This document shows positions 52,237 through 59,491 of a DNA stretch of 64,000 nucleotides, piece after piece. The position numbers were made by a program, and so were the translations under genes. The notes beneath the pieces were generated by a model. That model saw nothing but the letters and a program-made list of their open reading frames with translations. It did no database searches and had not been told where the DNA came from. This DNA comes from JBOFLG01 sp051657745. Lineage in GTDB: Bacteria > Actinomycetota > Actinomycetes > Actinomycetales > Dermatophilaceae. How positions within the stretch are numbered: the stretch's first letter is position 1; each line of letters starts with the position of its first letter. The DNA is taken from positions 1 to 64,000 of the forward strand of contig JBOFLG010000044.1 of NCBI GenBank assembly GCA_051657745.1. The letters run 5' to 3'.

Positions 52237-52242
52237 ACGCTA
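52237..52242 (-). promoter_or_regulatory. -10 element for leaderless gcvT
   Basis: TAGCGT on the minus strand, 7 bases before the gcvT ATG. Confidence 0.55.
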
Positions 52243-52270
52243 CCGGTCAACGTGCCGACCCGTCGGTGAC

Positions 52271-52276
52271 TACTCT
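52271..52276 (+). promoter_or_regulatory. -10 element for leaderless pepA
   Basis: TACTCT, 7 bases before the ATG at 52284. Confidence 0.6.
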
Positions 52277-52283
52277 GCCGAGC

Positions 52284-53831
52284 ATGACCACAGTCACCGT
52301 GACCACCCGCCCCGCCGCTGAGCTCGCCGTCGATACGCTCGTGGTGGGCGCAGTCACCTCGGGGACGCGCGCCGACCTCGCGCCGGGGCATGGGCTACCG
52401 CGCACCGCGGTCGCGCACCTGAAGACGGCGCTCGCCGACCTCGAGGCCACCGGCGCGATCGATGAGGTCCATCGGATCGTCGCGGTGCCTGGAGTGACGG
52501 CGACCTCGGTGGTCGTGACCGGGCTTGGCTCGGCCGCATCATCGGATGGCGTGGCGCCGGAGCAACTGCGGCGGGCCGCCGGTGTGGCACTCCGGTCCGT
52601 GCGGGCGAAGAAGGCAGTCGGAGTAGCCCTCCCGACACCCGACCTGACCCGCTTGGCTGCGGTTGCCGACGGCGCTATCGGCGGGTGCTACGCCTACGAC
52701 AAAGAGATCTCGATTGGCACCGGGCGGCGCAGCGGGCGCACCGGCACCCCGCCGGTCGGCCGCACACCGCGGAAGGCCAGCGGCCCACGCGTGGTGGTGG
52801 TCAGTGGTAGCGGGCAGGGCCGGGCGGCAAAGGACGCCGTCGCTCGGGCCACCGTGATTGGCGCGGCGCGCGACTGGGCGCGCACCCTGGTCAACACCCC
52901 GCCGAACCTGCTGTACCCGCAGTCGTTCGCCGACGCCGTCACCGAGAAGGTGGCCGCCTCCGCCGCGACGATCTCCGTGTCGGTCCTCGACGAGAAGGCG
53001 CTCCGCACGGGCGGCTTCGGCGGGATCATCGGAGTCGGTCAGGGCTCGGTGCGACCGCCGCGGATTGTGACGATGACCTGGGCACCGACCGGCGCCGCGT
53101 CATCCGTGGCCCTGGTCGGCAAGGGCATCACCTTCGACTCCGGCGGACTCAACATCAAGACCGCGGCCGGCATGGTCACGATGAAGTGCGATATGGCCGG
53201 TGCGGCGGCGGTCGCGGGCGCAGTGCTCGCGGTGGCCGAGCTCGGGCTACCGGTCACGGTCACCGGCTACCTCTGTCTCGCCGAGAACATGCCGAGCGGT
53301 ACGGCGCAGCGACCGAGTGACGTCGTGGTCATGCGGGACGGCACGAGCGTGGAGATCCTCGATACGGATGCCGAAGGTCGAATGGTGCTCGGTGACGGCA
53401 TCTGCCTGGCCGCCGAGAAACAGCCCGACGTCATCATCGACATCGCGACGCTCACCGGCGCCCAGGTCGTGGCCCTGGGTGCTGACGTCGCCGGCGTGAT
53501 GGCCAACGACGACGACCTGCGGGCCGACGTGGTGCGGGCCGCGGATGCCGCCGGCGAGCCGGCCTGGCCGATGCCGTTGCCTCCGGAACTGCGCGCGAAA
53601 CTCGACACCCCAACAGCCGACATCGCACACAAGGGCGACCGGGACGGTGGCATGCTCACCGCCGGGCTGTTTCTCAGCGAGTTCGTCCCCGACGGGATCA
53701 GTTGGGCACACCTGGACATCGCCGGCCCGGCATTCAACGACAAGGGGCCGAAGGGCGGCATCCCCAAAGGCGGTACCGGCTACGGCGTGGCCACCCTGGT
53801 CAGCGTGGTCGAAGGACGCACCGGCAGGTGA
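52284..53831 (+). CDS. pepA: Leucyl aminopeptidase (M17)
   Basis: Hexameric two-metal aminopeptidase, 515 residues. An N-terminal macro-like domain is followed by the catalytic domain with NTPPNLLYPQSFAD near residue 205, the metal site VGKGITFDSGGLNIK near 278, MKCDMAGAA, the signature DTDAEGRMVLGDG near 364 (usually NTDAEGR), and HLDIAGPAF near the end. It removes N-terminal residues from peptides. The ATG at 52284 is supported by TACTCT 7 bases upstream. Its stop directly abuts the end of the convergent DUF5302 gene. Position matches pepB (Rv2213). Confidence 0.94.
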   Translation: MTTVTVTTRPAAELAVDTLVVGAVTSGTRADLAPGHGLPRTAVAHLKTALADLEATGAIDEVHRIVAVPGVTATSVVVTGLGSAASSDGVAPEQLRRAAGVALRSVRAKKAVGVALPTPDLTRLAAVADGAIGGCYAYDKEISIGTGRRSGRTGTPPVGRTPRKASGPRVVVVSGSGQGRAAKDAVARATVIGAARDWARTLVNTPPNLLYPQSFADAVTEKVAASAATISVSVLDEKALRTGGFGGIIGVGQGSVRPPRIVTMTWAPTGAASSVALVGKGITFDSGGLNIKTAAGMVTMKCDMAGAAAVAGAVLAVAELGLPVTVTGYLCLAENMPSGTAQRPSDVVVMRDGTSVEILDTDAEGRMVLGDGICLAAEKQPDVIIDIATLTGAQVVALGADVAGVMANDDDLRADVVRAADAAGEPAWPMPLPPELRAKLDTPTADIAHKGDRDGGMLTAGLFLSEFVPDGISWAHLDIAGPAFNDKGPKGGIPKGGTGYGVATLVSVVEGRTGR

Positions 53832-54026
53832 TCAGCCGCCGCTCTTGCGACGGAACATCTGCTGGGTGGCCCTGGCTTCAGGCCCGTGGACCCCGCCTGC
53901 CTTCGACCGCTCGGATCGGCCCGACGGGTCGGCCCCACCGTGCGACTGTTTACGGTCCAACGCCTCGCGGAACCTTTGCTGGACATCGTCAGATGCGGGT
54001 TGCCGGCGCTTCCTCGTCGATGACAT
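53832..54026 (-). CDS. DUF5302 family small protein
   Basis: A 64-residue, highly charged protein: DDVQQRFREALDRKQS followed by a Gly/Ser/Lys-rich stretch and the ending TQQMFRRKSGG. This matches the DUF5302 pattern (a short helix and a conserved FRRKSG tail) seen in actinobacteria; the function is unknown. The ATG at 54026 has GGAAGG 7 bases upstream. It abuts the pepA stop in convergent orientation. Confidence 0.8.
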   Translation of the reverse strand: MSSTRKRRQPASDDVQQRFREALDRKQSHGGADPSGRSERSKAGGVHGPEARATQQMFRRKSGG

Positions 54027-54109
54027 GTGTCGTCCTTCCGTTTCGTCGATCAGGCTGGTCAGCGCCACCGTGGCAGGAGCCCAGGGCGATCTTCCCCCGG
54101 GCGTGCGGG

Positions 54110-54433
54110 TTACCCACCGCCGCCGCGCCGTTGCCGGGCGGTCCACTCCCGCATCCGGGCCGGATAGCCGGTGCGGTTCACGTCGTAGACCGGGATGCCG
54201 AGCGCGCGGGCGACCTCGAACGCTTCCGGCCGCGAGGGGAGCGCCCGGCGGGTCCATTCACCATCGTGGGCGATGAGCACCACCGTGGTCGCGGTGACGT
54301 TCGTGGCTGGTTCGACGTACGCCTCGACTCCCCGATGACTGCCGATGAAACCGGCCAGATGGGCACGCGCCACCGTGAGGTCGCTGCCCACCTGCGGGGA
54401 AGATCGCGCCGTGCGTCGGCTCCACCAGGCCAT
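54110..54433 (-). CDS. Conserved actinobacterial hypothetical protein
   Basis: A 107-residue protein beginning MAWWSRR. It has a core HLAGFIGSHRGVEAYVEPATNVTATTVVLIAHDGEWTRR-type sequence and a C-terminal RALGIPVYDVNRTGYPARMREWTAR. I recall close relatives beside sucB and pepA in other actinobacteria, sometimes labelled oxidoreductase without evidence; I give no function. The ATG at 54433 has TATCGT 6 bases upstream, so it is leaderless. It is divergent from sucB, with about 195 bases between. Confidence 0.78.
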   Translation of the reverse strand: MAWWSRRTARSSPQVGSDLTVARAHLAGFIGSHRGVEAYVEPATNVTATTVVLIAHDGEWTRRALPSRPEAFEVARALGIPVYDVNRTGYPARMREWTARQRRGGGG

Positions 54434-54439
54434 CACCAC

Positions 54440-54445
54440 ACGATA
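54440..54445 (-). promoter_or_regulatory. -10 element for leaderless gene at 54110-54433
   Basis: TATCGT on the minus strand, 6 bases before the ATG at 54433. Confidence 0.6.
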
Positions 54446-54586
54446 AGGGCAGTGGGGGTCCGACCCGGACAGCCGGGACCAAAGGATACGGTCGGGTGAT
54501 CTATGTCGATGCGGTCGGCACGGTACTCCCGGCGCGGCCACGCAGCCGATGGCACCTACGCGCGTGAGGCGCGTGCCGCACGTCAC

Positions 54587-54592
54587 TAGAGT
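54587..54592 (+). promoter_or_regulatory. Possible -10 element for sucB
   Basis: TAGAGT, 37 bases before the sucB ATG; transcription would start near 54599 and give a leader of about 30 bases containing GAAGGAGA. Confidence 0.45.
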
Positions 54593-54629
54593 GGAACGCG
54601 CCAGCGCCCGACGAAGGAGAGCACCACCG

Positions 54630-56669
54630 ATGTCAGAACGCGTGAAGATGCCGGCTCTCGGCGAGTCCGTCACCGAGGGGACGGTGACGCGGTGGTTGAA
54701 GAGCGTCGGTGATCGCATCGAGGTTGACGAACCGCTGCTCGAGGTCTCCACCGACAAAGTCGACACCGAGATCCCCTCACCCATGGCCGGCACCCTCGAG
54801 GAGGTGCTCGTCCACGAGGACGACACCGTGCCCGTCGGCGCCGACCTCGCGGTGATCGGAGGCGGATCCGGACCGGTCTCGGATGACGCCGGGCCCGCCG
54901 AGGTCGCCGGGTCGGAAGACTCACCCGGAACCGAGCCCGCCGCCGGCCCCACCCAGTCGGCAGCAGGCGGCCGGCCAGCGCAGGATCACGGTCACCGAGA
55001 CCAGTCCGACCCGACGCCGACGACTGCGAGCGCCGAGAAGGCCCCCGCACCGGCCTCGGTCGATGTCCCGCAGCCGCCGCCCGCTGCGTCATCCGGCCCG
55101 GCCACTGCCGGAGGCGCCGGCACGGTGGTGCCGATGCCGGCGCTCGGCGAGTCGGTCACGGAAGGAACGGTCACCCGGTGGCTGAAGCAGGTCGGCGACG
55201 AGGTCGCGGTCGACGAACCGCTGCTCGAGGTCTCCACCGACAAGGTCGACACCGAGATCCCCTCGCCGGTGGCCGGGACCCTCACCACGATCCTGGTCGG
55301 TGAGGACGACACGGTGCCGGTCGGCGCCGAGCTCGCCATCGTCGGCGAACCGAGCGGGTCCACGGCTGACGCACCAGCGACGAGCGCTGCTCCGCAGCAT
55401 CCGGCTCCGCCCTCGAGCGCGGGGAAGTCGCGTCGGCAGGGCGGCTCCGCGTCGCGCACGTCGGCGGGCTCCCCCGAGACGGCCCCACCGGCGACCGAAC
55501 CCGCGGTACCGAGGTCCCCCGTTCACGCGGTCGCCGCGCCGGCGGCCAGTACCCGGCCACCTGCTCCCGCGCCAGTACGCCCGGCTGACCGACCCGGCGG
55601 CCCGAACGGTGCGGCGATCCGGCTGGCCTCTGGCACGGCGGAGGACCGTGACGCTGTCGCCTATGTGACCCCGCTGGTCCGCAAGCTCGCCTCGGACCGT
55701 GGGATCGACCTCGGCAGCGTGCATGGCACGGGCATCGGCGGCCGGATCCGGAAGCACGACGTGCTGGCGGCGGCCACCGCCGCCGAGGCCGCCGAGGCCG
55801 AGAGAGTCGAGGCGGCAGCAGCAGCGCGGGAGGCCGAGAGAGTCGAGGCGGCAGCAGCAGCGCGGGCGACCGAGACGACCGCGCCCGCCGCACGCGGGTC
55901 AGCACCGCGCTCTGCCGGAACGGCACCGACCCAGAACAGCACCGAACTCGCCAAGCGCGGCACGACCGAAACGATGACCCGGCTGCGCCGCACGATCGCC
56001 CGCAGGATGGTCGAGTCGCTGCAGGTGTCGGCTCAACTCACCACCGTGGTCGAGGTCGACGTCACCCGGATCGCGCGGCTGCGGGACCGGGCGAAAGCGG
56101 AGTTCGCGGCGCGCGAGGGCACCAAACTGAGTTTCCTGCCGTTCTTCGCGCTTGCTGCGGTGGAGGCGCTCAAGACCCATCCGATGGTCAATGCCAGCAT
56201 CGACGGCGACGATGTCACCTACCACGGGGCGGAGCACCTCGGCGTCGCCGTCGACACCGAGAAGGGGCTGCTCGTCCCAGTGCTCAAGAATGCGGGTGAC
56301 CTCAACATCGGGGGTCTCGCCAAAGGCATTGCCGACGTTGCGGAGCGCACCCGGAGCGGCCGGATCATGCCCGACGACCTGGCCGGCGGCACCTTTACCG
56401 TGACCAACACCGGGTCACGAGGAGCGCTGTTCGACACCCCGATCATCAATCAGCCGCAGGTCGCCATCCTCGGCACGGGATCCGTCGTTCGGCGGCCGGT
56501 GGTCGCCGCGGTCGATGACGGCGGCGAGACCATCGCGATCCGTTCGATGGTGTACCTCGCCCTCTCGTACGACCACCGAATCGTCGACGGCGCGGATGCC
56601 GCTCGCTTCCTCACCACGATCAAGTCGCGACTCGAGGAAGGCGCGTTCGAGGCCGACCTCGGTCTCTGA
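54630..56669 (+). CDS. sucB: Dihydrolipoamide acyltransferase (E2), two lipoyl domains
   Basis: Core enzyme of the pyruvate or 2-oxoglutarate dehydrogenase complex, 679 residues. Two nearly identical lipoyl domains (about 1-78 and 165-242) carry the lipoylated lysine in DKVDTE at 43 and 205, joined by Pro/Ala linkers. A peripheral subunit-binding domain lies at about 342-382. An Ala/Glu/Arg linker made by a 36-base repeat follows, then the catalytic domain (about 445-679) with DHRIVDG, active His near 649. The ATG at 54630 has GAAGGAGA 9 bases upstream. In M. tuberculosis the matching gene (dlaT, Rv2215) serves PDH and peroxide defence. LipB, needed for its lipoylation, is encoded 5 kb downstream. 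Confidence 0.95.
   Translation: MSERVKMPALGESVTEGTVTRWLKSVGDRIEVDEPLLEVSTDKVDTEIPSPMAGTLEEVLVHEDDTVPVGADLAVIGGGSGPVSDDAGPAEVAGSEDSPGTEPAAGPTQSAAGGRPAQDHGHRDQSDPTPTTASAEKAPAPASVDVPQPPPAASSGPATAGGAGTVVPMPALGESVTEGTVTRWLKQVGDEVAVDEPLLEVSTDKVDTEIPSPVAGTLTTILVGEDDTVPVGAELAIVGEPSGSTADAPATSAAPQHPAPPSSAGKSRRQGGSASRTSAGSPETAPPATEPAVPRSPVHAVAAPAASTRPPAPAPVRPADRPGGPNGAAIRLASGTAEDRDAVAYVTPLVRKLASDRGIDLGSVHGTGIGGRIRKHDVLAAATAAEAAEAERVEAAAAAREAERVEAAAAARATETTAPAARGSAPRSAGTAPTQNSTELAKRGTTETMTRLRRTIARRMVESLQVSAQLTTVVEVDVTRIARLRDRAKAEFAAREGTKLSFLPFFALAAVEALKTHPMVNASIDGDDVTYHGAEHLGVAVDTEKGLLVPVLKNAGDLNIGGLAKGIADVAERTRSGRIMPDDLAGGTFTVTNTGSRGALFDTPIINQPQVAILGTGSVVRRPVVAAVDDGGETIAIRSMVYLALSYDHRIVDGADAARFLTTIKSRLEEGAFEADLGL
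55794..55865. repeat. Two perfect 36-base direct repeats in sucB
   Basis: Units 55794-55829 and 55830-55865 are identical, each beginning GAGGCCGAGAGAGTCGAGGC. They encode the 12-residue unit EAERVEAAAAAR twice in the flexible linker before the catalytic domain. Confidence 0.95.
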
Positions 56670-56679
56670 CGGGGCGACG

Positions 56680-57570
56680 ATGACACGAGTCGCAGTGGCC
56701 GGAAGTTCCGGCCTGATCGGGTCCGCTCTGGTGGCCGCGTTGCGGGAGCGCGACGATCACGTCATCCGCCTGGTGCGGCGGGCACCATCCGGACCCGACG
56801 ACGTGCGCTGGGACCCGGCCTCGGGGATCCTCGACCCCGGGGTGCTTGACGGTGTGGATGCCGTGGTCAACCTCGCCGGAGCAGGAGTCGGCGACCGCCG
56901 GTGGTCGCCGTCGTACAAGCACCTGATCCTCGCCTCGCGCGTCGACTCCACCGGCACGCTGGCGGCAGCGGTCGCCGCCACCGGGCGGCCGCTGCGGGTG
57001 GTCTCGGGGTCGGCGGTGGGCTTCTACGGCGACCGAGACGACGAGCGCCTGACCGAGGCGAGCCCACCGGGTGACGGCTTCCTCGCTGACGTCGTGGGTG
57101 CCTGGGAGGCGGCATCCGCACCCGCGATCGATGCGGGGGCGTCGGTGGTGTTCGCGCGCACCGGGCTGGTCATGTCGCCCGATGGCGGCGGCTTCGGTCG
57201 GCTGCTCCGGCTCGCCCGTCTGGGCCTGGCTGGGCCGCTCGGCAGCGGTCGCCAGTTCTGGCCGTGGATCACCCTTGTCGATGAAGTACGTGCGTTGCTC
57301 CATCTTCTTGACCACCCCGAGGTAACCGGGCCGGTCAACGTGGTGGGTCCCGAGCCGCACCAGCAGGCGCAGATCATGCGGGCGATCGGCCGCGCCCTGG
57401 GTCGGCCAGCGGTGCTGCCCGCTCCTGGGATCGCTCTCCGCGCCGTTCTCGGTGAGTTCGCCGGTGAGATCCTCGGCGGCCAGCGGGTCGTTGGCAATGC
57501 CCTGGCCGACAGCGGCTTTGTGCACACCCACGACACCCTGGACACCGCGTGCCGGTGGCTGGTCGAGTGA
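56680..57570 (+). CDS. TIGR01777 family NAD(P)-dependent epimerase-like protein
   Basis: A 296-residue SDR-type protein: the Rossmann motif VAVAGSSGLIGSALVAAL at the N-terminus, AVVNLAGAGVGDRRW near residue 62, LRVVSGSAVGFYGDR near 106, and the C-terminal DUF1731 segment with LGEFAGEILGGQRV. This is the TIGR01777/YfcH (SulA-like) family, of unknown reaction. The ATG at 56680 comes 10 bases after sucB, so they are probably one operon; the same neighbour order is known for Rv2215-Rv2216. It overlaps the next gene by 1 base. Confidence 0.9.
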   Translation: MTRVAVAGSSGLIGSALVAALRERDDHVIRLVRRAPSGPDDVRWDPASGILDPGVLDGVDAVVNLAGAGVGDRRWSPSYKHLILASRVDSTGTLAAAVAATGRPLRVVSGSAVGFYGDRDDERLTEASPPGDGFLADVVGAWEAASAPAIDAGASVVFARTGLVMSPDGGGFGRLLRLARLGLAGPLGSGRQFWPWITLVDEVRALLHLLDHPEVTGPVNVVGPEPHQQAQIMRAIGRALGRPAVLPAPGIALRAVLGEFAGEILGGQRVVGNALADSGFVHTHDTLDTACRWLVE

Positions 57571-58289
57571 TGATCCTGGCCACCTCCGGCGGATACCGCC
57601 GCGGTGGGCACACCCAGCTGGAGTTCGACGCTCTGGTGCATCACGCTGTCGAACTGTCCGGTGCGCACGGCCGTCGCCCGCGCGTGACCGTGCTCGGCAC
57701 TGCGTCGGGCGACCCGGCCCACCTGTCGTACGCGCTGCTGGAGGCGGGGCGGGTAGCGGGCTTCGACACTTCCACCCTGGACCTGTTCCCGATGCCGAAC
57801 GTCGAGGACCCCGCTGCCCACCTGCTCGCTCAGGATGTCGTCTGGGTCAACGGTGGGTCGGTCGCCAACCTCCTTGCGGTCTGGGACGTGCACGACCTGC
57901 GCCCGGCGATGCAGGCCGCCTGGGAGGCCGGGGTGGTGCTCGCGGGCGTGTCAGCCGGGTCGATCTGCTGGTACCGCGGCGGCTGCACCGACTCCTATGG
58001 GCCCGACCTGCGCGCGGTGACCAACGGGCTCGGTCTGCTGCCCTACGGCAACGGCGTGCACTACAACTCCGAGATCGGCCGGCGCCCCGCCATCCACCGG
58101 ATGGTCGCCGATCGCACACTCCCCGAGACGCATTGCACCGATGACGGCGTCGGCATCGTCTACGCCGGGACGAGGCTCGTCGAGGCGGTGAGCGAGCGCG
58201 CCGGAGCACATGCGTACGTGGTCACTGCGGATGACGACGGCACGGTCCACGAGGAACGGCTCGAACCACGCCGACTGCCCTCTGGCTGA
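57570..58289 (+). CDS. pepE: Peptidase E-like protein (S51)
   Basis: A 239-residue protein of the class I glutamine amidotransferase-like fold, S51 family. ILATSGGYRRGG is at the N-terminus and VWVNGGSVANLLAVW near residue 90. The nucleophile elbow GVSAGSICW is near 129, with the serine typical of Asp-dipeptidases, and ETHCTDDGVGIVY near 187 contains the histidine-bearing loop. It may cleave Asp-X dipeptides or act on a related substrate. The ATG at 57570 shares its A with the stop of the epimerase gene (TGATG), so translation is coupled. Confidence 0.87.
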   Translation: MILATSGGYRRGGHTQLEFDALVHHAVELSGAHGRRPRVTVLGTASGDPAHLSYALLEAGRVAGFDTSTLDLFPMPNVEDPAAHLLAQDVVWVNGGSVANLLAVWDVHDLRPAMQAAWEAGVVLAGVSAGSICWYRGGCTDSYGPDLRAVTNGLGLLPYGNGVHYNSEIGRRPAIHRMVADRTLPETHCTDDGVGIVYAGTRLVEAVSERAGAHAYVVTADDDGTVHEERLEPRRLPSG

Positions 58290-58456
58290 ACGGTGTCCGC
58301 CCGTCGGCCACGGTCAGGTCCCAGGTGCCGCCGCCGGGGCGGAGGCGTGGCCGGCTGCGATCAGGGGCACGACGCCGCCACGACACTGGGGCCGGCCACG
58401 GTCACGAGCACCTCGAGCCGAGGCCAGACCAGCCAGCCGGATGACGCCCGTGCGGG

Positions 58457-59491
58457 TCAGCGGCCAGGCGCCGCAACCCTGACGAGGCGTTCCCCGGCCG
58501 CCGAGACTCGGGCGGCATCGATGACGGCGAGCGTGTGCACCGCGTCCCACGGGTCGACCGGCATCCGGGCTTGCGGGTCCGGCGCGGCGAGGGCTGCGGC
58601 TACGGACCGGTAGAAGTCGGCCTGGTCGCCCGGGATCCGGGGAACCGGCTCGCGCTCGGCCCCGCGGTACAGCCAGCCGCAGTGGTCGTCGTCGAGGTCG
58701 CGCTGGGCGTCCCACGGATGGGCTTCGGCCTCGAAGTCGGCCACCACGTACGCGGCCGACGTGCCGAGAAGTCGGACCCGCGGCCCGGGCGCGCCGGCCA
58801 CCGAGGTCGCTCCCAGATGCGACACGACCCCCGATCCGTGGCGACAGAGCAGGAACGCGTCGTCCTCGGCCGGGGTGGTGTGCGCGGACACCGTGGCCGC
58901 GACCGAGGTGACCGGCCCGAACAGGTGCACCGCGGCATCCACGAGATGGCTGTGCAGGTCGAGCAGGATGCCGCCGCCTGCCGCCGCCGAGGAGTTCTCC
59001 CGCCAGCGGTCCTTCGGCTCGGGTCGCCATCTCTCCCAGCGCATCTCGAAGCGAAACGGATCCCCGACCAGCCGGTCGCGCACGACCCGGGCGGTGCTCG
59101 CGTGGGTGGCGTCGAAGCGGCGGTTCTGGAACACCGTGAGCGGCGCGCCGCGACCGGCGGCATGCCGCACCACGTCGGCGGCCGACTCGGCGTCCACGGC
59201 CAGCGGCTTGTCGACGACACAGGCCAGCCCGGCGTCGGCCACGCGCTTCGCCTGGGCGGCGTGTCCGCCGCTCGGGGTGGCCAGGACGACGACATCGAAC
59301 TGGAAACCCACCTCGAGCAGGTCATCGAGCCTTGGCACGACCGTGACCCCGGCGAGGTCCGCGCGGGCCGCGGCCGCCCGAGCGTCATCCGCGGTGGATA
59401 CCGCCACGATGTCGTACCCCGCCCGGGTGAGCAGCGGTGCGTGGATGCCGCGCCCGGCCGAGCCGTACCCGGCCAGCGCGACGCGCGTCAT
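58457..59491 (-). CDS. Gfo/Idh/MocA-family oxidoreductase
   Basis: A 344-residue NAD(P)-dependent oxidoreductase. The Rossmann fold begins VALAGYGSAGRGIHAPLL, ATPSGGHAAQAKRVADAGLACVVDKPLA-type sequence carries the catalytic lysine (VDKP) near 97, and GGGILLDLHSHLVDAAVHLFG near 175 holds the second conserved region with the Asp and His. The substrate is probably a sugar or cyclitol derivative but cannot be specified. Its ATG at 59491 overlaps the MMPL transporter stop (ATGA). The 167-base gap on its downstream side, to the pepE stop, shows no clear signal. Confidence 0.9.
   Translation of the reverse strand: MTRVALAGYGSAGRGIHAPLLTRAGYDIVAVSTADDARAAAARADLAGVTVVPRLDDLLEVGFQFDVVVLATPSGGHAAQAKRVADAGLACVVDKPLAVDAESAADVVRHAAGRGAPLTVFQNRRFDATHASTARVVRDRLVGDPFRFEMRWERWRPEPKDRWRENSSAAAGGGILLDLHSHLVDAAVHLFGPVTSVAATVSAHTTPAEDDAFLLCRHGSGVVSHLGATSVAGAPGPRVRLLGTSAAYVVADFEAEAHPWDAQRDLDDDHCGWLYRGAEREPVPRIPGDQADFYRSVAAALAAPDPQARMPVDPWDAVHTLAVIDAARVSAAGERLVRVAAPGR

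Noticed and set aside
52230..52283. Glycine riboswitch upstream of gcvT
   Set aside because: Only about 54 bases separate gcvT from the divergent pepA, and both look leaderless; there is no room for a riboswitch.
54487..54569. Short frame beginning near 54496 (VIYVDAVGTVLP...) preceded by TACGGT
   Set aside because: Only about 23 codons, the start spacing does not fit a leaderless GTG, and no ribosome site or recognisable family is present.
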